Assembly: GCF_030272615.1 (NCBI RefSeq)
Contig: NC_081413.1
Location: forward strand, 441,715,038 to 441,779,037
Direction of reading: 5' to 3'
Length of the DNA: 64,000 bases
From: Cryptomeria japonica
Taxonomy: Eukaryota > Streptophyta > Pinopsida > Cupressales > Cupressaceae
Position 1 is the stretch's first letter, and every line of letters begins with the position of its first letter. The notes beneath the pieces were generated by a model that did no database searches, was not told where the DNA came from, and worked only from the letters and a program-made list of their open reading frames with translations. Both the position numbers and the translations under genes were made by a program. Positions 28,861 through 39,583 of this stretch are shown here, in pieces.

Positions 28861-31184
28861 AGTTAAGAAACTAGATTATCACATTCATGCAATGCTTCAT
28901 TATGAAAGCAACTACTTAAGCATACAATCAGACATTCAAAGAGATAATTTTTCTTTGCAAATAATAAGAAAGAGGAGCAATAATGTGAAATGAAAGACAC
29001 AAGAAATAGATTTGAGAAATGAATGTATCTAAATCTAAATTTTTTATGGAACAATCACATCTGAAACTAGAACTTAGAAACTATGCAAGTGTAAGAAGAG
29101 TTGGGTTCACTGAAACAAAATGATGGAAATTGAGTCTACCAAAAATGCAAACTAAGAATCATTTAAAAATTATTTCATTGCGAAACAACAATTAGGCTCA
29201 ACTTCAGTCCTATAGGAGAGTTGAGCACTATGATTGATTGTTCCCTTTTGATTGTGATTGTATATGATTAGATGCGAGAACTAGGTTAAATGATGAAAAA
29301 TTGTTAAGATTAAACATACAAAAATAGAAATAGAATAAAAAGTCAACACAAAAGTACAAATATATAAATAAGACACAAAGAGGAACTTGTCATTAAAATT
29401 TGGAGTTGAAAGTGCTAGTCAAGTGTGCTAGGTGTCATAGACTTAGAGGTGTTTCCATTAGCTAAAACTTCTAATTCCTCATTAGGATTCTCTATAGATC
29501 TTTCCCTCCAAAATTTAACCAAAAAGTGTCAGATATATACAAATTGATATAGACTTGGGGTTTTTACCTGTTCAAAATTTGGAACTGTGTGTCTCAGTTC
29601 GCTCTCTACAAATCTACAACTTTAAGCTATTAGATTTGTAACATGAAAAAAAAAGGGAAAAATGTTGTATCGTATAGGAGTTTGCCGAAGTTGAAAACCT
29701 TGGGTAGGAATTGACCTCCACTATGAAAATGATGATTAAAAGATAGCTTACCCCTAGAAGGGTAGATGTTGAATGTATAATAAAATCCCAAATTGATAAG
29801 ATTATACCTGAGGATTGATAATGGCAGCAATGCAATTCTCCTTAGATAGTATAATGGTGTAATTTGGAACTATGTTCACCAAGTAGGATAAGACCACTAA
29901 TTAACCAAATTAGCCAATACACTGAAAGAGGGGTAAACCTAATAGGTCTAGCCTCGATCCAAATAAGGAAAGGCCTGAAATATTGATTAGATTCACTAGT
30001 TAGGTTTTGGTCCCCTCTTTCTAGATTGAAATTGATTGTAAATTGTGAAATCAGGGCAAACACATGGATATTTGAAGTAAAATAACAAAAACAATAAGAT
30101 ACAGATGTCCCATGGAGCTACCAACTGATATTTGGGCAAAAGAAGATGTTTAGTACCCATTCTTAGAAGTTCAGTCTAATTTTTCAGGACCAAGTAGCAC
30201 AGGTCCATCTTGGTCCTCCAAATTTTTCTTCGTTGAAAGTTGACTTGTTCATCACTATTGAATATATCAAAATTATTTCAAGATTATAGCTCCTAAGCCT
30301 ATTTCCTACACACATAAAGAAAGGGAAAGATGTTGGGGATAATGGTTTGCCTCAGGTCAAACCCTAGTTTAAGAATTAACCTTGAATTAAATAATGCAAA
30401 TACTAAAATAAATGTTAAAGAGATATACCTCAGATCTACAATTGTTGATGATGATGCAATTCTCTTTGAATGTAATAAAAAATGTTGAATGCAATGGCAT
30501 GAAAAACAAATGAACATGAAAAACCATATCACAAACACATGTTTGCATGAATATTGATGAAACTTTTCTCCATAATGCTTGAATGATGAATATGCATACT
30601 TGAATCTCTATAAAATGCTTGACACTGAATGCTTCACAGATGCATGAATAATAGGGATGGAGTCTTAGATCTAAAATAAATTGATATGGTGTCTTTATAT
30701 AGGTTTCCTTAGGTAAATTATTGATTAGGTCAACCTCCAATGCTCATGTGTAGCCCCAAGAATCAAATGCTATGAGGGAGATATAACACCTACCCCATTT
30801 TGAATTGGGGCTCATTTGAGAGGGACTAGGGAATTTTGGGGTGCCCTAGTCTAGACTAGGGTGTCCCATGCCCTGGTCCTTCTTCAAATAGGACCAAAAT
30901 AAGTAACCAAGGGGAGGGTATCCCATGATAGGACCCACCAATGGGTGTTAATGACATCAAAGTTAGAGAATAGGGTCAAAACAGATCTAGAGAGGGGATG
31001 GAGACAGGACACGCTAAACTGGGAACACAAACATGAGGTGTAAATTAGACTGACTATAATTTATGATGCTACATTTATGTCCCACTTTAACTGGAGTATG
31101 AGCCTATGGAAATACTTGCTGTAAAGTAGAAAGAGATGAGAAATTAGGAGTGAGATCATAAGGAGATAAGACATTGATAATCAA
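28861..31184. other. Non-coding internal region of a retroelement
   Basis: No gene seen. The stretch contains two distantly similar blocks, about 29645-29870 and 30310-30490. Each has GGGAAA(A/G)ATGTTG, a TTTGCC phrase, an ACCTGAGG or CCTCAG phrase and GATGCAATTCTC / CAATGCAATTCTC. This looks like an old internal repeat of a Ty3/gypsy leader. Open frames here are short and carry no domain. Confidence 0.4.
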
Positions 31185-33135
31185 TGTGAGGCCCTACTCG
31201 AGCCATCATAGAATTTTAGTTATTTTCATGTTGGACCTATTATTGATACTATATTTCAATGCATTATGGATATAGATTTTATATGATCCATTATTTTGGA
31301 TAACATTGATACAATTATGTCATTTACTTTGATTTGCAGTACTTTATTTTGATGCTAGAAATTATGGATGCATGCTCTATAAATGATTTAATTCCATGAT
31401 GATTATGATGATGCCATTTAGTAGATTATTTTATGTGGATGTTACTAGATAATTGGAAACTTGATTATTATAATTGAAATTGTATGCAATGTCTGAATTG
31501 TATTATTTTCATATGATAATATTATATGTGATTTTTGGAATTACTAATGTGTAAAGTGAGATGTGCAGGAAAATTATTCCATGTGACCATGGAAACTATT
31601 TAGAGAATCAAGCCTAAACCTATATGCGTTTGTGAAGCCAAGGGTTGTCTATTTGGAGAGACAACACCTCGTTTGTAAATGTGTTTTAATTTTTAAATGT
31701 TAATGCTTGGATGTGTGTTTAATTTGAAAATTGTTTAATTTATTAATTCCAAAAAGGGACAATTGCCATGTGTATTTTAGTGATGTGTAATTTTTGTGGT
31801 GTCACTTGACACATGTGTTGTAAAGTGAGTTGGCAATGACATGTCCCTTGGAAGGAATTTGTTTTACCAATGCATTTTTCAGATATCCTAGTATGGTCCC
31901 AAGAAAGTCTTGGATAGAGAGACATTAGAAAGGTCAACTTAGCGTTGACCCATAGGTAAACTTTGGGTGAGTTTCTAGAGGGTTAAAATAACTCCTAGGG
32001 TCAAGTTATGAGCATTTTTAGTGGGCCATATGATGTACCTATAGATGAAGGAAAAATTTAGCCATGTGTCCACTCCCTAGGGACTGTTTAGTCACCCCAA
32101 AAGTTGAGTTTTCCATGTTGGCCGAATTTCAACTTTTGAGAAGCCTACCTAGGCTAGACAACCCTCCTCATGAGTGACATTGCTCTTCCCCATTCCTTTT
32201 ACCTTTTTGAGGTGCCTTGGCTAGAGAGCTTGTAAGGTGTTGGGAAGACCAACCTAGGAGAATCCCTCACCCTTCCCAAGAGGATTGGAAAGAGTGAGAA
32301 GTGTCTTCTTAGGGAATGGTTTGGGAGGGAGAAGTTTGATCACCCACTCTCCATTTTTGGAGACAATTTTTCTTGAGAAATTGGTCTTGGATTTGGAGGT
32401 TTTTGGGCTAAGTCTTGTGAAGGAAAAGATAGTGGATTTGGGCAGCTCTCCTACAACTTCTATTCATCCTTTTGGCAAATTTAAGGTTGGTTGGGTTACT
32501 ATCTCATGTATGTTGCTTTGTATTTGAAAAGATTGTTTGTTGTAGTTGTTTTTCCATTGTTATTTTCTTAGCATGTTTAGGAAGATGTTGAGTTCTTCCC
32601 TATGTGTTTGTGTTATTGAGGTTTTATGTTATTGTTTTGTTAGTTTTCAAGGCCAAACTCACCCTTGGGAGGGTAAAGTGGCCTTGGGGTGAAGGGCTGT
32701 TTGATAGCCTATGAGTGTAGAGGCTCTCATTGGAAGAGAGTGATTCACAAGGGATTTTGAGACCCTTGCTGCATAGTGTTTTGTTATGCAATGGGGGTCA
32801 TAAGGGGAGTTTGTTGGCTTGTATGCCTTGGGGGACATAAGGAATTGTTGGGACAAGTTTGGAACTTGTGGATGTGCTTCTTGGTAGCCTTGCAATGGAA
32901 TTATGTTCTCCTACTTGCATAATTCTCCTCTAGGTATTTGGTCCACCTTCACCCCACTTGAAAAGTCACATAAGTGATGTTTTCTATCCTTGGGTTGAGA
33001 GTGCGAATGTTGTGAGTTTTCTTGCTTGTATGTGTATTGATTGTGTGTCTCTCGTTTAGCCTTGGTTCTCCTAGCTCAGGGGTGGCTTCTTGTAAGCCTA
33101 GGTTGGGAGGTGAGCCTCCATGGTCACACCCTACA
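31185..33135. repeat. Possible LTR (unpaired)
   Basis: The stretch starts TGTGAGGCCCTACTCG and ends GGTCACACCCTACA, so the ends form a short imperfect inverted pair of the TG...CA type. It contains no recognisable gene; the open frame 32285-32527 has no domain. I have no second copy, primer site or target duplication, so this is only a suggestion. Confidence 0.25.
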
Positions 33136-33192
33136 ACTTTTATTTGCAAGTTTGCTTGGGAAAAGATTATAAAGGAAGCTGAAATGATCCTA

Positions 33193-33299
33193 TTTCTTAT
33201 TGTATTTAGTTGCAGAAGAAAAAATAATAATTTCTTATTGTATTTAGTTGCAGAAAAGAAAAAGAATTTCTTATTGTATTTAGTTGCAGAAAAGAAATA
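33193..33299 (+). repeat. Short tandem repeat, three units of 36-38 bp
   Basis: Three copies beginning TTTCTTATTGTATTTAGTTG and followed by CAGAA plus an A/G-rich linker, at 33193, 33231 and 33267. The first 25 bases of each unit are identical; the A-rich linkers vary. The stretch 33300-33699 that follows is AT-rich with no gene visible. Confidence 0.9.
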
Positions 33300-33699
33300 A
33301 TATATTTGAAAAGCCCTCATGTAGTATAAATGAGAAGCTTAATTTAGTTATTTTCTATTTTTAGTAAAAGAAACTATGGTGTTTTAAATGTAACTATTGG
33401 ATTAGTTTTACCATGTAATAAAGATGTATTTTTATTTGAAGTATATATTCTTGCAAAGTGAAGAATGCATTATTGAAGTTATTTCTTTAATGATATGTTT
33501 CTAGAAAAAGATTAAGCATGGAATTTATAGTTTGTTCTTATTGCTATTGAAAAAGAAATGCAAATCTAAATGTTAGTATAGTAGTCATTTGTGAATAAAA
33601 AGAATATATTTGCTTAGGTTCAAAACACAAAGGAAAAAAAAAGATATTTAGAGTGAATGTTAATATTGCATCTTGTCTTGTTGTTTATGGATTAATGAG

Positions 33700-35184
33700 A
33701 TTTTTTTAAAATAGTTTTTTATTATGGGAAAACCAAGTTTTGAAGGGATCCTGAAACCCTTTACAAAATATCCTTAAAAGATAATAGCATTAAGAAACAA
33801 GAAAATACATTCTGCCAAAAAACTAGCATAGTTCTGGGCAAAAATCAACACAAAAGCCCAACAAAACTAGCAACATCCAACCATAACAAAAATAAAACAA
33901 AAGACAAATTACTTAATGTTTTTAAGGGAATTAGCCAAATTTCTACTAATCCCTTACAAATGTTTAATACTATCCCTGAGTATAGGGATATCCTTGGAAG
34001 AGGCCAAAGGAGCTTTTTTCATACTCGCCCTTGTTCTTTTTGCCACACCACAAGGAGCACTTTCCACTGTCCCTACCTCAATAGCATCCTCATCAATATC
34101 TAGGTCCACAATAGGTTCGGAAGTGTTGGAGCCATCAAGGAACTTGGTAATTTACTCCAAATTCTTAGTCACAGAGGTAAGGATATCCAAAATCATTACC
34201 AAAAAGTTTTTCATGGCAGTTTTTCCTTCCTCCAATTTACTAATCTAAGCTTCCAGCTTCTCCACTTTTTCCTCCATACCCTTTTTCCACTGCTCCTGGT
34301 TACTTTCAACTTTCTTTCCCTTCTCTTCTTGCTGCTTCTCAAATTTTTCCAGATTCTTGATTCCTTCATAAACCCACCTGTCAAAACCCATTCGAGCCTC
34401 AGATTGGTTTTTTGAGTTTATCCTGAATAATCCCATCTCCAGTTTTATCCTGATCCCTACTTGATTTCTCCTTGTCCTTCTCTTGCTCAGTTTCCATTTC
34501 CCTTTCCTCATTAATCTGATTGTCCCGCTCCATTGGCTGGCTGTTAACATTACCTATACTCACACTGTGGGTTGGGCTATTCTAATCAAAAACATCCTCA
34601 ACTCCTCCTTCCTCTTCCCCCATTTCCTCTTCTTTCCAGCTCTCCTCCCCTTCAAACTCATCGGTCTCCATCTCGCTTCCATCTTTTTCTATGTCCTCTA
34701 AATCAATCTTCATATCTTCTTGATTACCCTTGTCCTCTTGAATTTTCTCCACAGTGGCTTTTTTACCCTTTTTGCTCTATTTCAACTCATCCTTGCTAGG
34801 CCCACCTTCCTCCATCTTCCTCTTTCCTTTCCCCGGAGATACCGACAATCCCTTGTTTTCCTGGATAGCCAGAATCTTGCAATGCTCATAAATGAGCAAA
34901 ATAAGGCCGTAATGAAGCACAAGCAAAGAAGGGTTCTTGCTATGCTTGTTCAGAGACCACGACAGAGACCTAAAGAGGTAATAGGGCAGAGAAATCCTCT
35001 TCTCATGTCTAAAATGATTTAAAAGCAAAAAATGGTATGTGTGGACCCTGGTAAAATGACCCTTCACAGTAATATATTCCATAATTGCATTAAGCACACA
35101 ACCCCAGATTTTCTTATTATTGGACGCATCATAATACCCCCTCGCGGCTTTTCCTATTTTCGCTCTCTCCTTCTCTTTACGCAC
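33700..35184 (-). pseudogene. Retroposed ORF with A-rich 3' tail, unknown function
   Basis: On the minus strand an ORF runs from about 35184 leftwards (ARGYYDASNNKKIWGCVLNA, HFRHEKRISLPYYLFRSL, LHYGLILLIYEHCKILA), followed by a Glu/Lys-rich acidic segment. After a frameshift near 34430 comes a coiled segment (GIKNLEKFEKQQEEKGKK, QWKKGMEEKVEKLEA), then VTKNLE, FLDGSNTSEPIVDLDI and KDIPILRDSIKHL to about 33930. The 3' side ends with GGTTTTCCCATAATAAAAAA and an A-rich run at about 33702-33725, as expected for a copied mRNA or non-LTR element. Stops and the shift show it is dead. I do not recognise the protein; the LPYYLFRSL / GLILLIYEH segment looks like proteins carried by plant retroelements. 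Confidence 0.5.
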
Positions 35185-35414
35185 ACAACCCCATATTTTT
35201 TTAAATAGTTAGTTGCAGCTGTTAATAAAAATATCTCTATCATATTTTTCCTATTCTGTAAATGCACGTGTAGAGAAAAAGAGGTGAATCTAGTTATAGT
35301 TAACTTAAAGCAAAAAGGAAACAAAATGATATTTAAAGAAAACAAAAACTATTCTATTATGTTATTTAAGAAGATCCTACTGTTAAACTTGAAAAGAAAC
35401 AAATTTAAAATAAG

Positions 35415-35448
<34 letters not shown>

Positions 35449-35761
35449 TCAAATATATATACACACACACACACACAAACATATATACTCATTATATAAA
35501 GTTTATGCCTAAAGTCTAAACTATTGTATTCATTTAAAAAAAAATATAAAATGGACTGGTATGCTGCTATCAAAATAAAATAAAATAAATATAAATTTTG
35601 CCCTAAATATTCTGGCCATATAATATTTGTGCATGTTGCATTTTTACAATCTCATATACATATTAATAATAATATATAATAATATATATATATACATATC
35701 TTTATATATATATAATATTATATATTAATAATACAAAAAAAAAAATATAAAAAAAAATGTA
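35185..35761. other. AT-rich spacer with microsatellites
   Basis: No gene. It holds an (AT)n run at 35417-35447, an (AC)n run at about 35458-35478, and a long imperfect TA/AAT-rich stretch at about 35655-35725, followed by A-runs at 35733-35757. The peptides readable across the AT run (repeated Tyr-Ile) are an artefact of the repeat. Confidence 0.85.
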
Positions 35762-36090
35762 TTGCCTTGTGCCTTGTCACCGAAGCCAAAGCTCCATGTG
35801 GGTGCGTCCACAGGGTGGCTCGGGCTGCCCTATGGGCCACGACCCATAGGGGTTGCCTCAACCACCACTGTGGGCCACAACCCATAGGGTGCCCGCAGCC
35901 GCGTTGTGGGCTGCGACCCATAGGAACGGCCGCAGCCATCCTGTGGGTGGCCTCCAACAACAACTGCCTCCCCTCTTGCAACCCGCACAATTTCAAAACC
36001 CTGAGGCCCCCTTTCAAATTACCATTCCTTCCCTTCGGCCTCCACGAGATTTTTGGGGTCTGGTTCATCCTCTTTCACTTGCACACACAC
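35762..36090. repeat. GC-rich island with imperfect repeats
   Basis: About 330 bp of GC-rich sequence between AT-rich flanks. A palindromic motif of the form TGTGGGCCACAACCCATAGG occurs three times (about 35830, 35870 and 35905), with degenerate further copies (CCTGTGGGTGGCC). Three frames are open across it on either strand, but the predicted peptides only restate the repeat (Cys/His/Pro/Arg-rich), so I do not call a gene. It ends in a (CA)n run near 36081-36093. Confidence 0.7.
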
Positions 36091-37043
36091 ACCTAAAAAA
36101 AAATGTGTTAAAGCAAGCAACCCAAACCCAATTTCGGGTTAGGGTTAGCTTGATAGGAAAATAAGAAATTAATAAGAAAAGAGTTGAGTTATAAAAAGAA
36201 TAAATCAACCCTAGATAGGGTTTGGATTAAAATATTATATAAATTAAATGAGGGGGAAATTCTTCTTCAAAGTTGAAAAGAATTACCCCCATTTGTTTAT
36301 AGTCAATAAGTATAAATAATTAATTTCTATTATTGACTAGGGGGAAATTGTTTTTAATATAGACTTTATTTAGGAAAATATGAGTAAGTACACACACACA
36401 CACACAAACACACGCTAATTTACATATATATTTAAATATGGTTGTTGGGTTAAAATTCTTTTGGGGATTTATTAATGGAATTTATTAAATGTATAATGTA
36501 AAATTTTAACCTATGAGGTCATTGTTGGCCAAATATTTAATAGTTGAAATTTAAATATCTAAGGGGAATTAAATTTGATCTTAATATAAAATAAATCTAT
36601 TAGTCTAATATTATATTTGATTTGATTAACTTTATTAATTTAATTTGAAGGCGTTTTCGCGTTTGCTCAGTTAATTATTTTTAATACGAGTTAATATTAT
36701 TTTATTTAGCCTTGAGTATATTAATACTTTTGAGATAATTAACGTCTCTTGATTTATTATTGGATAAATTTTAATTAGGGGAAATTAATTAATTTAGTTA
36801 AATTAATTAATTAAGTTGCGACGACCCTTTTTAGGGAATAATTAGTCTACTCTAAATATTGGCACTATAATGATGGAGTTGATTCAACCAACTTTAGGAA
36901 ACCATTCTATTTAATCCTCAATTAACCTTTAGATAAGACAAAACTTATTTATTCTATTTTAAAACATAGATTATTTAGTGTAATTATGTTGATTTAGAAA
37001 AAAAATTGTTGTTCCGTTTTTGCCCAAAAGTTTGGGCATGACA
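36091..37043. other. AT-rich stretch, possibly LTR-derived
   Basis: No gene. A (CA)n run lies at about 36391-36413. The right end GCCCAAAAGTTTGGGCATGACA contains a short inverted repeat (GCCCAAA/TTTGGGC) and ends in a TGACA that would suit an LTR terminus, but I could not find a partner copy or primer site. Confidence 0.35.
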
Positions 37044-37447
37044 ATTAACTCACACAATCACATGGACGAACACACAAAACAATAAAAAGACAAGAAGGCA
37101 AACAAATATAAATAAGGACAAAAAGACACAACACAAAACACAAAAAGGCTCCAAGTCAACTAGTTGAAGAGACCTCGATAATGAAAATGTCTTAGCCAAT
37201 AATATCCTTCTTGAAATTATATCACAAGAACACAAGTGATCACATAAAAAGAGAAAGAGTATACATGAAATGATGAACCATGATTAGAAAAAATAGAAAA
37301 GCAATGAGCTCATGAGGAAGAGATAAGAGAGAGGACATGGATGCCCTAAGCTAGAAAGCTATGTTATGCTAAGTAATCCATGTTGGGAGGAGAGTCATAA
37401 TAGTCTAGTTGTGTTTTGCTAGTTCCACTCATCTTGTTGCATATGCT
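37044..37447. other. Non-coding spacer
   Basis: AT/purine-rich sequence rich in CACAAAACA-like phrases. No gene, RNA or complete mobile element recognised. Confidence 0.5.
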
Positions 37448-37790
37448 ACTATTTGGTTTTAGGAGTTAAGAATCTCGTATAAGAATTTGTTTTATTTGGT
37501 TTTTAGCATTCAACAACTCGTATAAGACATGAAATGAAAATGCAAAAGTGTCTAATGTTGAGAATATCTTGTATAAGACTTTGTTTTGTTTGGTTTCTAG
37601 AATGTGTACCTCGTATAAGACAAATACATGCTTGGTTTCAGGAACATCTTGTATAATACTTTGATTTGTCTAGTTTCAAGAATGTATACCCCATATAAGA
37701 CATATATCTAGTTTCAAGCATGAAGCATCTTGCATAATACTTTGTGTTGTCTGGGTTAGAGTCTGAACACCCCGTATAAGAAATGCAAAA
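37448..37790 (+). repeat. Degenerate tandem array with CGTATAAGA core
   Basis: Roughly eight diverged copies of a unit built from (C/T)(T/C)CGTATAAGAC followed by TTTGTTTTGTTTGGTTTC and an AGAATGT/AGCATT link. Copies are seen for example at 37474, 37517, 37568, 37611 and 37779. Unit spacing is about 40-50 bases and the sequence has drifted, so this is an old array. Confidence 0.75.
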
Positions 37791-38463
37791 TATAGTACGA
37801 AGAGGGAAATATGCAATACCCCCCTTAAGATGTCAACATAGTTATATGTTGATGTCTTAAGGAAGCTAGGAAAGAGGATACTCACCTTCAACACCAAGGA
37901 GATATCCTTTTAGGAAACAATGTTAATAAATACAAGATAAAGAGGAACTACTCTTATAAGTAAGGATAATATAGTTGAAAAAGAGATATCTTGCAACAAG
38001 TGTGAAGGGAATCCTTGGAGGGGAAGAGATATTTTCCCAAAATACATCTACCTCCAATAGGAGTTTTTTGAACAAAAATAACATCGTCAAACAAAAGAGA
38101 GGAAGAAGAACATGAATGCATACCTTCCCTTTATTGCTAAGTGAAATGAAATCTTGATGAAGGATGACACATTTTTTACCCAAAGTGAAGGGTTTGTTTA
38201 TAATAGATATAAATTGTCAAGTGTAGAAGAGGTTGTAGAAAAGGATACACACAAGTCTTGGATAAGAGAGAATCCTTGACAAAAAAAAACTTCACAAAAG
38301 GAATGATATTGTATCGTAAGCAAAGCTCAAGAAAGGAAAAGTGGATCCTTAGAAATGATAGGAAATATCAATGCCCTAGCATAGGGACAATGAGAAGGAT
38401 TATCCATCCTCCAAGGAGAGATTTATTCATAAGATAGATATCATTTAAATCAAGGAATAGGTC
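37791..38463. other. Non-coding flank of element A
   Basis: No gene recognised. Purine-rich on the plus strand (GAGAGAAT, AAGGGAATCC, GAAGAGG). The final AGGTC (38459-38463) is the candidate left target duplication of element A; the matching AGGTC is at 63694-63698. Confidence 0.5.
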
Positions 38464-39350
38464 TATTTGGATCCAAGAACACTGAGAGAAGGGGGGGGGG
38501 GTGTGAATCAGTGTTTTGCCGATATGATCACTTTTTATCCTTTTATACCATACACATATAAACCGGTAAATAAATAAACTATCCACATAAATGAACACCA
38601 TAACACACAAAACTTATATGTGGAAAACCTCAAAGAGGAAAAACCACGGTGGGATTTGTGACCCACAATATCAGTTCACTGGCAATCTGAAAAGATATTA
38701 CATATAATAGGGGCCTGCACATGCAGGAAGACACACTGCCTGGAGCATACTACTCATCACTAAAGAGCCTCATGACTGCTAAAGTAAATTACTGAAAATG
38801 AACTCAAGAATGCATCTTCTATGCCAAATAGAGTTTTGATTCTGTCTCTGCTCTCTACCGGTTCATAAACCTTGACCTACTAACAGTATCTATTCTCCTC
38901 CAAGAGTGCTTTCCAAGCTATCTAAATATCATTGCATGATATAACATTCTCATTCAAAATGATCTTCATACATATATTTCACATCATACAGTTCTGCTAC
39001 ATTTTCCTATATCCACACATTTCATCTCTTTCAAAATAACCTAGCAGACTGACCTATATACCTATTATAAATAATATGCCTTATGTCGGCTTACAATAAA
39101 TTTACATAATATATTCAATGTCGGCCTTGATAGTAATTACAAAATGATTCATTAAGTAAATCCTGCTTGATGTTGGCTTCTAGTGAAGTATTGATGCCAG
39201 TGCCGGTGTCGGTGCCAGTGCCGGTGTAGCCTTGAATGCTCCAAAGCTAGTATCTGCTAGTATATTCCTCCTAGTGCCAGTATATGACTTCATCTAATCT
39301 TGTTTCTGTCAATGAAAAAAAATCAATCCAATGAGTGTCAGTTGCCAACA
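38464..39350 (-). repeat. Element A: 3' LTR
   Basis: 887 bp; the plus strand starts near TATTTGGATCCAAGAACACT and ends CAGTTGCCAACA. It carries a long G-run with GTGTGAATCAGTG, then AAACCTCAAAGAGGAAAAACC and GGGGCCTGCACATGCAGGAAG, as in the right copy. Repeated GCCGGTG / GTCGGTG phrases lie at about 39195-39225. Confidence 0.9.
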
Positions 39351-39583
39351 ATCTCCCCCTTTGGCATTGATGGCAACACTCATATGAAAAATGGATTCCC
39401 TACCGGTATGCTCCCCCTGAGCAATACATTCCATCTGATATCCTAATATCCTTCTCAATTATTTTTATCTGGCATTCTCTGATATTTTTTACATATATGC
39501 ATACTCCCCCTTTGACATTAATACCAAAGACTGGTGGAAGAATTGGAAGAATTCCATAAAAGAATAAATAAATATTGTTAGTT
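39351..39583 (-). promoter_or_regulatory. Element A: polypurine region
   Basis: The minus strand reads GCCAAAGGGGGAGAT (39351-39365) next to the 3' LTR, preceded by TTGCCATCAAT. Two further tracts, at about 39410-39420 (CTCCCCCTGA on plus) and 39504-39514 (CTCCCCCTTTG on plus), repeat the pattern. The remainder is non-coding up to the end of ORF2. Confidence 0.75.

Noticed and set aside
33193-33299. CRISPR-like array
   Set aside because: Three units with low-complexity A-rich linkers in a plant genome; a plain tandem repeat.
35408-35573. Tyr-Ile repeat peptides at the AT microsatellite
   Set aside because: Translation of an (AT)n run; no coding signal.
36137-36150. Interstitial telomere-like GGGTTAGGGTTAG
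   Set aside because: Only two units and of the vertebrate type; plant telomeres are TTTAGGG. Chance.
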